A stretch of 64,000 nucleotides of DNA from Paguma larvata. Its lineage: Eukaryota > Chordata > Mammalia > Carnivora > Viverridae. Position 1 is the stretch's first letter, and every line of letters starts with the position of its first letter. The notes below the pieces were generated by a model. The model saw only the letters and a list, made by a program, of their open reading frames with translations. It was not told where the DNA came from and did no database searches. A program made the position numbers and the translations under genes. This document shows positions 1-12,869 of this stretch, piece after piece. The stretch lies in NCBI GenBank assembly GCA_030068075.1, contig CM057826.1, forward strand, positions 73,877,312-73,941,311. The letters run 5' to 3'.

Positions 1-1210
1 GACCTTTAGCAAGGCCAGTGAGTGATGCTGGAGTTAGGAGGTGGGAAAGTAACGGTGGGAGTCCAAGAGCTTCCATCTATGCTCTTGCCCTGGGCTCTGG
101 AAACATGAAGGCCAGGTCTGCCCACAATGTCCCTTTTTATATCAGAGACTCGATGACCATTGCCAGCTATTTCTGTTCTGTCTCTCAGAGAAATCAAAAA
201 GAAATCACTTAAAGATGAGTATAAATTCAGCCCTTTAGCTCTCCAGAGCCCACAGTCATCTCTCTGCATTCAATAATCATAAAAACAACAAAAATGCCAA
301 CAGTGTGACCACACTTCAAATTTTATTTGTTTAGTTCTATCTTTCCTTTAGGAAAATTTTTATATAGATGTGTCTTTATGGAAGCAAGGCGTTATAATTT
401 CTCTTTATATCTACTGACGTACTTCACTGGAAGCCAAGCCTTATAAAGTATCTGGTGTTTTAAGTTTTTCCCTTCTGAGAGAGGTGTACTCTGAATTTTT
501 TACTTTTACTAATGTTGGGTATATATTGTTCTGGATGTAAGACCACATTCACCTTATATTGAAAATGTGAGACTGAAAATGTACAACAAATCTTTTTGAA
601 TCTACATATACAGAGGTCTAATTGTTGTGTATTGAAAGGGACAGTTTGACTGTATCCTCTATGCAATGGTTTGATTATTTAGAACCATTTTGGTTTTTCC
701 CCATGCTATACCCAACAGGGAAAGAAAAGGTAAAACCAGAGATTCAACGTAAACATTTATCTGATTCTAGTTCCCTCTCAGTATCTTGAATCTTAAAGCT
801 CTCCTTCAAAGCCTACATTAGTTTTTATAATACAAGTTTCCAACGAAATAATATACTCAATCTAAATTCTCAAAACTATTAATGTAGAAATGAACACTGC
901 ATTTATGAAATTGAAAACACCATTTCAATTAGTTAATCCTAAACTCCAGTCTACTACCTCTACCTGTGATTATATTCTATTTCATCCTTAAGTATTTGTT
1001 TTCTTCAGAATAAATTAAAATTGCCAAAATTTTATGTAATTTTATTTTTAAATATCTATTATGTTAGAGTATTAGTAAATTATATTTTTCCAAACCATTA
1101 ACTTAGTTTATTTTTTAACTTCCTCTCTAATAGTTTATTTTTATTTTTATTTTGTATATTCTTTTAAACTATCCTGGAATCAAATGCTTTTTTTAAAATT
1201 GTGACTCTTC

Positions 1211-1425
1211 GAGGCGCCTGGGTGGCTCAGTCGGTTGAGCGTCCGACTTCGGCTCAGGTCATGATCTCGCAGTCTGTGAGTTCGAGCCCTGCGCCGGACT
1301 CTGTGCTGTCAGCTCAGAGCCTGGAGCCTGCTTCAGATTCTGTGTCTCCCTCTCTCTCTGCCCCTCCCCCACTCATGTTTTGTCTCTGTCTCAAAATAAA
1401 TAAATGTTAAAAAATAAAATAAAAT
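1211..1425 (+). repeat. Full-length felid CanSINE with perfect target duplication
   Basis: The tRNA-related head (GGCGCCTGGGTGGCTCAGTC), B box GTTCGAGCCC, CT-rich region and A-rich tail are all present. A 16-base duplication (AAAATTGTGACTCTTC) flanks it at 1195-1210 and 1426-1441 with no mismatch, so it is a young insertion. Confidence 0.95.
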
Positions 1426-1475
1426 AAAATTGTGACTCTTCTTTCTCCTGTGGTTTATTTCAAAGAAAAGAAAGG

Positions 1476-1592
1476 GATGACAGTGTGCAGCCTGCATGGG
1501 ATTCTCTCTATCCCTGGCTCTCTCTGCATCCCACCCCCCTGCTCATGTGTGTGCACCTTCTCTGTGTCTCAAAATAAACAAATAAACTTTAT
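1476..1592 (+). repeat. 5'-truncated CanSINE
   Basis: Only the 3' body remains, from GCAGCCTGCATGGGATTCTC through the CT tract to AAATAAAC. Similar A/G-rich sequence (AAAGAAAAGAAAGG-like) flanks it at about 1462-1475 and 1593-1606 and may be a target duplication. Confidence 0.75.
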
Positions 1593-2039
1593 AAAGAAAA
1601 GAAAAGGCTATAAATTTGTTCTGAGTCCAACTTTGACCAGAGCCAATAATTCTTGAAATTTCATTAAAATCAATTAATTTTCAAAGAACCTGTAATTTCA
1701 ATTGTCATTTCCATTTTAACTCAAGAGATTGTCATAGTATTTAAAAATTTCAGGTTGTTAGATTCTTTGTGGTTAATTTTTGTTTCTAGTTTTATGACAT
1801 TTTTGTCATGAAATATAGCCCATATAATGTTTTCTTACTGAAATGTATTGAGGGTTCCTATTTGACACGATATATAACTTATTTATATAAATATTCCATG
1901 GGCACTAAAATTCATATTTTATATCCATCAGTTAAAATGATGTTTAATTACTCTTCAGATATATATTATTATATGCATTAGTTATCTATTTGATGATCAT
2001 AATAGATTATTTATTATGCCTCTCAATAGTTGGAAATGT

Positions 2040-2660
2040 AACACAGTGGAACAAACACTAAAGGTGATTAAGGCACTGCTTTCATAGTCCCTATACTTGA
2101 AAAATTCACACATCAGGGAAGCAAGTGATTAGTAACAATACAAATAACTACAATGGAGTTGTAACTAAAGTTGTAACTAAAAACCTAAAATTTAATTATC
2201 CCAACCGTCTTGATAGGTGATATGGAAGCACATAATAAAAACAGATAACTCGGGGTTAGGGTCACTGTCTTCCCATTTGGAAGAAGTGATGTGAGAATTA
2301 TATTAGCAAGGCAGAAATAGGGAGAATATTCCTGAAGGAGAGTACGACATATGTGGAGCACAGCATATGTATGTTTGAGTAACTTTATAAAAAGAATATT
2401 GAAAGGATAGGAAGTCGGGGTAGAAGTATGTGGTAAAAAATAATTTCAGAGAAATAACTTTACATTAAGTTTTCTAATAGTCATTAATGAGTTAAAGAGG
2501 TTGGTGGGATGATCACATTTTATAAAAAATTTATTATAGTAATGCAGGAAAGAGATGAAGGGAAAATGGATGCAGTTCCGGGAATTGAGAGTAGAATTAA
2601 CAGGACCGATTTGACAGATATTTAGGAGGAATAATTAATAATAATAATAGGCGAGCAATT
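2040..2660. repeat. Possible ancient interspersed repeat, family unresolved
   Basis: The text resembles a decayed old mammalian repeat: phrases near 2240-2400 and a later run on AGAGGTTGGTGGGATGATCA and GTAATGCAGGAAAGAGATGA. No edges or duplications are visible. Confidence 0.3.
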
Positions 2661-3064
2661 AAAAGGTTTTACTTCAATTTCCCTTTAAAGACACTCAATA
2701 TATTTTCATATATTTATTAATAGTATGCATTTTCTTTTGTGTGAATTGACTTTTAACATCCTTCGCTCATATTCCTGTGTCATTTATTTTTATGTTTTCA
2801 ATTTGTATGAGTGTTTCGAATACTAAGGAAAGTACTCTTTATAATGTCACATTTATTGTAATACAGTCTGAAAGTTGTCTGTTGATATTACTTCTGGGAG
2901 TTTTCCCTCTAAATGCTTTAAAGTTACTTTGTTCATTAACTAATTCATTCATTTGTTAATTGCTCACTCAATAAAGGAAAGGAAAAGACTGGTTTTGAGA
3001 GCACATGTTGAAAGGACATCAAGGTAAGTAAAGATGTAGTTAAATACAAAAGTATATATAAGCT

Positions 3065-3175
3065 CATTTCATCCTACAACTTAGTGTTGTAGACAAAAGC
3101 TTTTCAATTTTGCAGCTGAATAAATGGAGGCACAGAGTTTAAGTAATGTCACTGGGATTTAAAACAATATCTGAG
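3065..3175 (-). repeat. MIR fragment
   Basis: It contains reverse-orientation MIR core text around TGCAGCTGAATAAATGGAGG and CACAGAG..AAGTAA. Confidence 0.55.
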
Positions 3176-3555
3176 TGGCTCAAAAAGCTCTTTTATTAGC
3201 CATGCTGCTAAATGTGGTGAAGTTGTGCATATCTGTTCAACGTTATTCTTTGAGCTCTTTATCACACATAATCCAATTTCATTGACCTATCATGTACGAA
3301 TAGTGAGAGAATTAACTCTAAGAAAGATATATTATGAAGAGACCTTATATTTTGGATAAAGTACAGACGCCCACGTACACACACATGTCACAAATTTTGT
3401 TTTAACACAGAAATTAGGTGACTACAAACCCACACAATGTTGAATAAGCAAATATAAGGTATCTGTAAATACCTGAAAATTAATGATTACATTTATATAA
3501 CATATTACAAAAATCACTGCTTTTGTTACTTTGTCAACATAATTTAAAATATTCT

Positions 3556-3700
3556 GGGGCACTCGCGTGACTCACTTGGTTGAGCGTCCGACTTTGGGTC
3601 AGGTTGTGTCTCCCTCGCTCTCTGCCTCTTCCCTGCTCTCTCTGCCCCTTCCCCTGTCTCTCTCTCTCTCTCAAAAATAATAAATAAACATTAAAAAAAG
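3556..3700 (+). repeat. CanSINE with internal deletion
   Basis: The head GGGGCACTCGCGTGACTCAC is joined early to the CT-rich tail, so about 70 bases of body are missing. Flanks AAAATATTCT (3546-3555) and AAAACATTCC (3701-3710) look like a decayed target duplication. Confidence 0.8.
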
Positions 3701-3799
3701 AAAACATTCCTAAAGTAAATTTAGCAAAAAATTTGGCACAAAACAAGCAATCCTAAGAGATGTTTTGTATTATGTATCTATTCAGAAGTAATCATTGAG

Positions 3800-4010
3800 A
3801 GGCGCATGGATGGTTCAGTCAGTTAAGTGTCTGACTTTGGCTCAGGTCATGACCTCGCAATTCGTGAGTTCGAGCACTAGAGTGGGCTCTCTGCTATTAG
3901 CACAGTGCTTGCTTTGGATCCTCTGTCCCTCCACCCCCCCCCCCACAACTGTCACTTCCCCATGCTCACTCTCTCCCTCTCTCTCAAAAATAAATAAATA
4001 TTTAAAAAAT
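3800..4010 (+). repeat. CanSINE, full length
   Basis: The SINE head, B box, CT-rich body with a C-run, and AAATAAATAAAT tail are visible. It sits 100 bases from another SINE in the same orientation. Confidence 0.9.
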
Positions 4011-4084
4011 TTAAACATGCGGATATATGTCTTACATCCAGACTGTATAGCAGTGTGATAGGGAAATTGATGAGGATACTATAA

Positions 4085-6150
4085 TTCTACTTATAGGAAG
4101 GCCTGGGAGCCACTCATCTTGATTTTTTTTTTTCTCCACAATTCCCTTGAGAGATTAAGCTTAAGGAGCATCACTTTGAAATGCGCCTTAGCTGCTTTTC
4201 TTTCTTTGAATGACTTCCTCAACCCCTACTAGTAGTTTCTGAACTTCCCAAATAAACTATTATACTCCAACCCTTGTATTACAATCAGCTTCTGGGGAAA
4301 CTCATTTTTCGATATTTGGTATCAGAAATTGTCCTAAAGATTAGATCTTCAGGATAGAATTTTAAAATTGGAAAAACAACACCACTCAGATGGCAATGAA
4401 AACATTTGTAAATTGGGCGATGTAAATCGACATGCTGTAGTACACTATCACTGCGGTGAAGCGAATATGACACAGCCAAAAAGGGAAGTGCTGATTTATG
4501 CAACGTCTCTACTATTTGGGAGAAATGATGATAACTTAAAAGACTGTAGAATTGAATGGTTACCGAAAGAACAAAAGGGCAGGCTCAACTGAGTCAACAG
4601 TCAACATAGGCCATGATGTGAAAGCCAGAATGTTTAATAAAGGAAACATAACCTGTACCAAGAGGGTAAACTGGGCAGAACATCAAGCCCAAGACCAATT
4701 GTTGCAGTAAAAGAATTATAAAAAGTCTTAATTCACAGACTTAACAAGCCTCCTAGGCTAAAATCAGGGCCCTGACGTGGAATTAGTGAGACACAGGGAC
4801 TTGGGAAGAAGGAATCTGAAAGTAGATTCTAACCTTGAACCCTCCTTTACATTAAATCCTCTGAGCACGCAAATGTGGCCTGTACCCTTTCTAGAAGACA
4901 GGAGCCTCCTTTTGCATAGATATCATACAAGGGAGAAGTCTTGCAACATCATGATAAGTGCACATGATAATGATTTCAAGACTTCCCCAAATCACACTAA
5001 GTTAATTTACATAAATAAGAGTACCCAAGTACTAGTATACTGAGGCAAGAGGAGTAGCAACAGTTTTTGAAAGTAGTTGGATTCAGAATTTGAGCTGAAA
5101 CCAATAGTAGTGTCCAAACCAGCATCGGAGTTCTATTAGCATGGCAGTATAGACTCGCTATATGGTAAATGGGATCATGACCTAACTTCTACTCATATTA
5201 GGTTCAAATGCCTAAGAATCTATCCTATAATCATTTTCCCAGAATATGAAACCAGAATTGAAATGCATATACTTAGCAGCTGGCTGTATCCTTATGTTAT
5301 TCCTTGACTTTTGGATAAGGGATGTAATTGTAAGAAAAGCCAAGAGGAAGACCATGAAATTTTCCTTTCTACCAAGAAGAAAAACTGGCAGCAATTCTGT
5401 ATCTCAAGTAAAAGGGTAGAGATTAGTGCCAAGATTATGTTGGTGGTTCCCACACATCCCTTTTTCATTCATCAATCTGGCCTCTACAAAAAAGTGGATG
5501 AATTTGGCAGATTATGAGGGACTACCAGAAGCTCAACTGGGTGGTTGCTCAATCTCAGCTACTGGGATAAATGTAGTGTCTTTACGTGAATAGATCAGCA
5601 CAACCTCTGATACTTGGCATACAGCCAGAAATTTACCAAATTCTTTATTTTCAATCCTATAAGGAAGGAGATTCAGAAATTTAATCCACTTAAAACATAC
5701 AGTAGTATACATTCATGATCTAACCCTTACGTTTTACTAACTATCCCGCTAATGCAATACAGTCCAGAAGGTATTCAATTGTCTGGGTATTCCACAGAAT
5801 AAAACCATAGCTCTGTATTAATGAGAAGAAGTAAGTAGTAAGTATTCTTTATGCCTTGGAAAGACACATGTCAGAATGTGAGAAATAATATCTAATAAGC
5901 TGCCACTGGTGAAGATTTTAGTTACTCAGTGGTCTGGGAATGCCAGTACAGGGTCCCCCAAAATATAAAGCAAATCATTGTATTATATCCATCCTGTCAC
6001 TAAGAAAGAATTACAGTCTTCATTGGTCACTTCAGGGTTTTAAGCAATGTATGTCACACTTGTACATGTTGACTCAGCCCATTTGTCACTCACTGGGTGA
6101 CACAGGAGATTCCAAGTAGCCCTGGAGTCTTGACTTTAAGCTGACAGATC
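4085..6150 (+). mobile_element. Decayed ERVL-type endogenous retrovirus (partial LTR, PBS, gag/pol remnants)
   Basis: An AATAAA-bearing LTR-like 3' end (about 4085-4315) is followed at 4316-4330 by TTGGTATCAGAAATT, which resembles the tRNA-Leu primer binding site of ERVL elements. About 700 bases of likely gag remnant follow. From about 5050, and clearly from 5480 to 6130, the text parallels ERVL pol reverse transcriptase in order and spacing. The frames are broken by many stops and shifts, no frame exceeds 90 codons, and no 3' LTR is seen. It is a fossil with no coding potential. The family call is by recognition; a MaLR-type internal region is the alternative for the first half. Confidence 0.7.
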
Positions 6151-6828
6151 TCATTAAAATCTCTAAACATACAGGAAACAAGATTAATTCAGAGATCATT
6201 TCAAATTCCCAAATGTAAAGATTCTAAATATTTATCCCATTATTGGCTTTATTTTGATAAACCAAAACAAGGTCATTGTTACAAATTCGAAATTCATGAA
6301 ACCATACATAGGGAAACATCTAGGAGGGAATATTAGAAATCATGATAGGAATTCAGTCACAGATGAATAAAAATAATTATAAAAACATGAGTAAGGGGTC
6401 AATTCAGGTCCAAAACATCAACATATATTGAACTTAACAAGGATGGTTACATTATCCTTTCGATAAGTCAGCAGTGTCACACAAGGAGAGAAAACAAATG
6501 ATCAAGATTACCCAAGCTAGATATTGGCAAGGTGAGACTGGAGGAGAAACTCTAATGTGGGAAGCAGGAAGAGTGGAGCTGGAATTATTTGAGTGAAACT
6601 TAACTATATATCAAATTAGTAACATAACCACAGTGGGAGGAGGTGGGGACATATAGCTTTGAACACAACTCAGATGAAACATCATTAGTGAAATGTCTTT
6701 AAGAATAAAAAGAATTGCAAAGAAATGTGAAACTTCTCTTGGTAGCTTTATTCTTAGTAAAAATAATGGTTAAGAAAAAACATACATAGTGGTATTATAA
6801 TTTTATAACAATTATATTTAATTCGATT

Positions 6829-6919
6829 GATGCAGGGCTCAGTCTCATAAACGTAAGATCATGACCAGAGCCAAAATCAAGAGTCGGACACTTAACTAAC
6901 TAACCACCCAGGTGACCCT
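6829..6919 (-). repeat. CanSINE head fragment
   Basis: It is the reverse complement of the SINE 5' half only (AAGATCATGACCAGAGCCAA ... CCACCCAGGTGACCC). The CT body and tail are absent. Confidence 0.75.
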
Positions 6920-8869
6920 GAACATATGGTTTTTAAGCCACTGAAGGGTTAAGGTGCTGCAGTAGCACTAATTAGCCCTAAAACCCAGAAACCCAGATCT
7001 TGGTTTCCATATACCTACTTAACTAAACCAGGTCTCTTGGACATACTCTAGGATTAGAAGAGAGAAAACACCACATGTCCCTGGGACTTCAATTGTGGAA
7101 GAAAAAAAAAGAAGCTTAAAGGGAAAGGTGTCAAAAGGACATAAAAGTCCAATTGAAAGGTCCCCCTCACTGGCCAATTAAAGCATCACAAGTGATCACT
7201 CTTGAAGGTGAAAAACTGAATAAATAAAAATCCATGAATCCATCATGACGCTAACAAAAAAGACAAAAAATATCACTTTATATAACAGGATATATCACAA
7301 AATAGTTACGTTACCATATAAATGTTGAATACATATGAAATTACTGTATTGACTACATTCAGAAGTGATTTCTTAAACATACCTATTAAGTTTTCTGATA
7401 AATATGGGGGGGTTAGAGGTTAGAAACATTGCTGCCTAAATTATGCCGTGTTTAACATGTATTTTAGGAGAAATTCAAAGTTATTTATATATTTCCTATG
7501 GTACAAATCACTTGCCCATAAAAACTCTTTACCATAAAGGAAGATGAAATAAATGTATATGACTTGGTGAAACAATTCCATTTTCACTGGAAATTACAAA
7601 TTCCTTAATAAAATCATAATACCTTAATAATGTTACTTTTATAATAATTATAGTTACTTAAATAAATGAAGGTAAAAATAAGAAAATCAGCATCTGTATG
7701 CCAAAGATATCATTTTTATCAAAGATATCATGCCAAAGATACATTTTTAAAAAATGAATGTGCCATACATCTGTTCAAAGGAAATTCCAGAAGCAAACTC
7801 TCAGAGAGTCTTGATTCTTGCTGAATTTATTTCTAATAAACAATACAGCCAGAGATCCTTAAATTCATGGGCAAATTAAAAAGCTCTTGTGTGTTGAGAT
7901 GAGGAGATCATAAATCCACAGCACTGACATGAAAGAGAACACAGTGTTCAGAGTTTATTTAGCTGTAAAAGTCAAGGCGGTGGTCTTTAAATAACTTATG
8001 TGACTGGGTGGTCGCTTAGGAAGCCACAAATACGTCATTTACAATCTTTGCTAAGAAACTGAAGTTTCTGTGTGAGAATGTTTTGATTGCCTCTGGGAAC
8101 TGTCTTTTTAAGAAAGAACTTAGTGCTTTCTAATTATGACAGCTTGGTAAAATTCCTGTTTCTTATAAAAATAAAATGCACATATTTATATCTGTACTTT
8201 CATTAAATCCCATTATTCAAAAGTTATCGCTGTTCCTTTCCAGTGTATTTACAGAGACTGATTAGCAGAAACACAAGAGATATCACAAAGAGATTCCTTA
8301 TTATACTTCTAGGTGAAAGGACAAGAAACTGAAGGCAATTAAGAATAGATGTGGCAAAAGGGGAAGGAGGATATGGACAATTCAAAAACCTTCTCTTAGG
8401 AATTTAAACATGATGGTGCATGTAATAACATTTCACTTCTAAAGGCATGTCCAAATACCTCATGAGTAGGAAAACAATCCAAACCTATCTATGACATGTT
8501 TCAGAATGCAAAAGGAAGAGCATGAGGTGCCTGTGTTTTGGGGGCAGGAGAATTCCCCTACAATCTCTCTGGAACTTTCGTTTCTCTGATGTAGATGGTA
8601 TGCAAGTTTTTGCCCAATATTTAAAAATGCCGGGAACTAGTAACTATATGTGGCTTATAAGGGATACAGAAATAATTCACAAAATACACTTCTAAAAATA
8701 TAAAACTGTTTTCTTTTGGAAACTTGAGGAGCATTTATAAGCAACTTACTAAATATTTTATTCTCCCGGAGACTCTAAATTAATTGACTTAGCGAGCGGA
8801 GCATCCATTAGAATACAAGCAAATTCTCAGTTCAGTGTTTCTCATCTTTGGTAAATTCATTTATGTCAT
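6920..8869. other. Intergenic, nothing recognised
   Basis: AT-rich sequence with short A-runs. The tail-like run of AATAAATAAAAATCC near 7220 hints at an old retroelement, but no family could be assigned and no gene is visible. Confidence 0.4.
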
Positions 8870-9030
8870 GGTTATTTTTTGATCCTGTTCTATGTGCCAG
8901 ACATCATGCTAGGAATTGAAGACAAAGTAATGAACGAGGCAAAAAACTTACTACATGTAGTATACATTTCTGTGCAGTGGTGAGAAAGAAGGAGACATAC
9001 AATTCATATAGGTAAATACATCAGCTAATT
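8870..9030 (-). repeat. L2 3' end, reverse orientation
   Basis: Text around TATGTGCCAGACATCATGCT and AGTAATGAACGAGG is the antisense of the L2 3' terminal region. Confidence 0.5.
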
Positions 9031-9199
9031 TTAGACTGGGAGGAAGCAAATGAAATAAAGAGGACATAGTAATAGGGAGTAACTGGCTAAATGATGGGGA
9101 AAATGCATACAGGAAGGAGACCTCTGTGGGGAAGTGATATTTAAGTTGAACCTAAATCATAGCTGGACCTGAGTAGGTATGTGGAAAATCAGTGAGTGA

Positions 9200-9290
9200 T
9201 GAGTTTCTTACAGTTACTAAGTAACTTCCCTAAGGTCAGCCACACTGTCAGGATTAAGCCTAAACTCAGAACTCAGAAATTCTCAGCACA
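9200..9290 (-). repeat. MIR fragment
   Basis: AAGTAACTTCCCTAAGGTCA followed by a CACTGTCAGGATTAAGCC phrase matches the reverse MIR core. Confidence 0.45.
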
Positions 9291-9299
9291 AAACATTGC

Positions 9300-9790
9300 T
9301 GTCCATATAACTGCATCTTACCTAAACTTTTCAGATTCTTTTCCCTCTTTCTTTTCTCTTCACCTCTTAGTGTGGGAGTCCTCTAAACTTGATCTTGAAC
9401 CTTCTCTCTTCTCCACCTAAGCTACATCGATGTCTTCTGCAATCATGTTTCATTTCTTGCTTTAAACACCACCTATATGAGGACTCCTAAGTTTAAGTCT
9501 GTAGTCTGGACCTCTTTCTGATCTTCGGACTTGTATTTCTGACTACCTTCTCAATAACAGCGATGTCTAATAGATCTATCAAACATAACACATTTTGAAG
9601 GGAAATACTGGTTGTCTCCTCCAAACTAATACAGTTAAGTGCAATTCTATCCTTCCATTTGTTAAAGTAAAATGATTTATTCTAGACTCTTTTCTTTGAA
9701 AAACTGTCTCCAATTCATGAGCATACCCTGCTAGCCATACTTTCAAAAAATGTTCAGAACTTCACAACCAGGTAATTTATTTGGATATAT
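9300..9790 (+). repeat. L2 fragment
   Basis: CT-rich text includes CACCACCTATATGAGGACTC and GATGTCTAATAGATCTATCA, which parallels the 3' part of L2 ORF2 in order. Confidence 0.55.
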
Positions 9791-10559
9791 TTTTTTCATT
9801 TTAGCTATGTGTATTCCATTGCTTAACATACTGAATTTCTGTTCTAAAATTGTATTATTTTTCATTTTTATCAGTTCCATTTTTCTTTCAAATTTGCCTC
9901 TACATTTCTATTAATCATTTGTTTCTTGTTCATATTTGTGATTGTTCCTACTATTTAGTGCAAAACTTGCTAAATTCTCTTGCTCTTTGTTCAGACTCTA
10001 GTAAACATACTTTATTTCTGACTGTTACATATGTTGCCTTGACAACTCCTATATTTTATTACCTTTGACTGTGAGCTCATGGCTGATTATTGGGAGTCCT
10101 GCGGGTGAAATAGGGAAAGCTTTCCTTAAGAGATGCGCTTCTGCTTCTCTGAGTAGCTGGGAGGCACCGCCCACATGAGTGGCTCTCTAACCACCTTCGG
10201 GGAGCGGTTTCACTAAGAAGTCCCAGCCTCAGTTCCTCCACCTTGATTCTGGCTCCAAGCTCAGTATTCAGACAGCTTTTATGCTCCTGATATCTGCTGT
10301 GCCTCTTCTTGCTGTGTGCATCTCTAGCACCCATTCATGTCTTCGCTCATTTGCTTGGGAGGGGTTATCCCGAGAGACTAGCCACTACCTCACATAAGAG
10401 AGCAATACCTGCATGTGTCACAGCTATGATGTAGTTGTTTGGAAGTAAAGATTCTTTCATATCACACCACTCTACTGGAATACTGGGCCAAAGATGGGAA
10501 AAAGTGGTATATTATATTTACCTTTTATTTTTAGAAATGGATATAGAAAACCCAATATG
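9791..10559. other. Intergenic, origin unresolved
   Basis: Between 10040 and 10420 the base composition is visibly richer in G+C than its surroundings, with CpGs. It may be part of an old LTR or L1. No gene structure is supported; the 85-codon minus-strand frame here has no recognisable features. Confidence 0.3.
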
Positions 10560-11700
10560 ATTATTAATTTTTCTCCTCTAATCTGCAGGTTTTACTTTGA
10601 ATTTTTCTAGGCTGTGCTTTAGATACATACAATTTTATGATTGGTATTATTTTCCTTTTAACATTAAGTAACGTCCTTTATATCTTAGTTTGCCTTAAAT
10701 TCTATTTTTTCATATAAATTTCTTTTTGCTAGTCTTTGTCTAGTGAATCCTTTTCCACCTTTTTATTTTCAACATTTTTATATTATTTTGCAACAGGTGT
10801 GCAACTTTTAATGAGAAATAGTTATATAATTCTAATCTTTGTGTTTCTCAGAAACAATAAGTTTATGCCATTTATCTTTGTTGTGGACACTAATACTAAT
10901 GTCTATTTGGTCTAACTTTTGCAGTCTGTGATATATGCCATGCTGCTTTTGCTTTCTTTTCCTTTTACCTTTTTTAGATTTATAAGTTCTTCCCTTTCCC
11001 CATTGCACATTATTATGTTATACATTCCATTTATAAACTCTGTGATTAGTCTTAAATATTGAACAAGCTAAATATTAAATATTGAACAAGCATTTCTTCC
11101 CTAGACTTTCCACAGCTTTCAAACTCTTAGTCACGTGTTGTTTATACATGTCTTTATGTGATTTTCATTCTTGGGTGAAAGATTAGCTTGAAAGAGAATT
11201 TGAGGTTTATAATAATTTCCCCTTAGCAATTTTAAAATATATGTCTATTGTCTTCCTACACTTTTTATTATAGATGATGTCTGCTCTAATTCAGCATTCT
11301 TTTTTCTTTGGTAGTTTTGAGGTTTTCAATCTGTCCTTGATATTAAATAGCTTTATCAGAATGTATGAAGTGTATATTTGATTTTCTGTTCCACTTGCTT
11401 TATTTGTTGAGTATTCTCAGCTTTCTTCAAGTCTCAAAAATTTTAGCCATTATATCTCTGAATTATATCTCTCTCCAATTAGCTCTCTGTGCTGCTCCTA
11501 GAAATTCAATCACATACTGGTTGAGTTTTCTTCTCTTCTTTCTGTTCTAAAATTCTACAAGATTATCTCAGTTTTATATTTCTAATTATATATTTATATG
11601 CGCCCAGTTTACTATACAGCTTTTCTATTAATATTTACAGTACCAACTATTAAATTTTAATTCCAACCTTTTAACAGGTTAATTTTTATATTAGTCTGTT
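10560..11700. repeat. Ancient L1-derived sequence
   Basis: The T-rich text includes TTTTAGCCATTATATCTCTG and CTCTCTGTGCTGCTCCTAGA, in the same order as a long, well-known degraded mammalian L1 segment. It is heavily decayed, and orientation and subfamily were not fixed. Confidence 0.5.
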
Positions 11701-11789
11701 ATTAAGAACTGCACATGCTTTTGTTCCGCAATTCATTTGAGTCTGAGACTCCTAGATGTCTTGTGAGCAGATTCTGAGTAAAAGCAGCA

Positions 11790-12010
11790 CGTGCCACTTC
11801 CATGCATGGCTCATAAATCTCTCATTCATGCTTTCCCATGCTCTTTCCACTTTCCTCTCGTGTTCAAGATGGTAACAGGAGCAATTCCGAAGCCAAGTAC
11901 TAAAGATGGAACAACCACATACAGGTCCAGGTCACTGAACAACTGTATGTGTCAAAGCCAGTGCCAAACTAAAAATTCCCACTCTGTACTGTAATGTGAG
12001 AAATGGCTTG
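11790..12010 (+). repeat. Possible MLT1-type LTR fragment
   Basis: A phrase like AAGATGGTAACAGGAG ... AAAGATGGAACAACCACA ... GGTCACTGAACAACTGTA parallels the centre of MLT1 LTRs. Edges are unclear. Confidence 0.4.
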
Positions 12011-12605
12011 TCTTTTAAGCCAGTAACCCTTACCTTGAAACCTCAGCTTGCATTGGAATATTTCTCACCCAGACCGTCCCTCTCTGCAGTATTTTCTGAC
12101 ATTATCTTGGCCCAGCCCAAGCATTCCACGGTTCTTAAAGAGGTCCACCAAAAGTGTGTAACACTAAAGGACATTATCTCTGTCTTAAAACCAGCACATA
12201 GCTTGGCCAGGGTTGAACTTATACTGCTACTTCTTTTTACTCCCTCCACCACATACAGTCTGTTAGTTCTACAAGTGGGAAAAACTTCACCAACCACATT
12301 CATGTAGCTAGCCTGGCTCTGGGACTCAGGGATGACTATGATGCCTGTTTTCCTATGCAAAGGTTGAAATTTTAGACTTAACTCCTGTTTCTGAGCTCAG
12401 CATCTCTTGGGCCATAGGACTTCATTTCTGATTGTAACTTCTAAAATATTTCTTTTTTTTTTTTTTGTATTTTAGTTTTAGCACTGTGATACTCTCTTAT
12501 CATCTCATAACTGTTTCTATGTATTTGTAGAAGTGAGAACAGTTATTCTTATGTTAACTAATATCATGAGTCCTCTAATTCATTCTAAATGGTGAGGTCT
12601 ATGTA

Positions 12606-12629
12606 GATATATATATATATATATATATA
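12606..12629. repeat. (TA)n microsatellite
   Basis: About twelve uninterrupted TA units. Confidence 0.95.
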
Positions 12630-12639
12630 CAAAGATATT

Positions 12640-12830
12640 TTAGCATTGTTGCTAAAAATCGAAATTGGAAATGACTGACAAAAGGGTTTGATTAATTCAA
12701 ACTATTCCACAGAACAGAATGTGTGCAGTCAGTAAAAATAATTATGTTAAAGGCTACTAAGCTGAACATATATTAACTTTCCAAATGAAAAAATAAAACG
12801 TTTCATATATGTATAGTTTGGCATTTTCAT
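12640..12830 (+). repeat. L1 3' end fragment
   Basis: Text from ATTGGAAATGACTGACAAAA to GTCAGTAAAAATAATTATGT follows the classic L1 3' region (TCCA..CAATGGAATACT family). It is followed by a GT microsatellite. Confidence 0.45.
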
Positions 12831-12834
12831 GTTT

Positions 12835-12864
<30 letters not shown>
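12835..12864. repeat. (GT)n microsatellite
   Basis: About 15 GT units at the end of an old L1 fragment. Confidence 0.95.
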
Positions 12865-12865
<1 letters not shown>

Positions 12866-12869
12866 CACA

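Noticed and set aside
1220..1300. tRNA gene-like A and B boxes in SINE heads
   Set aside because: They are tRNA-derived SINE promoters; no acceptor stem or intact cloverleaf is formed.
1201..1410. Recurrent MAQSV-type frames over SINEs across the window
   Set aside because: Same translated SINE head seen many times; the SINE is non-coding.
4368..4592. 74-codon frame in the ERVL-like segment as a retained viral gene
   Set aside because: Short, with broken surroundings; treated as part of the fossil provirus.
12043..12360. Overlapping 103- and 105-codon frames on opposite strands
   Set aside because: No domain, no splice structure and no recognisable product; probably chance in a slightly GC-richer old repeat region.
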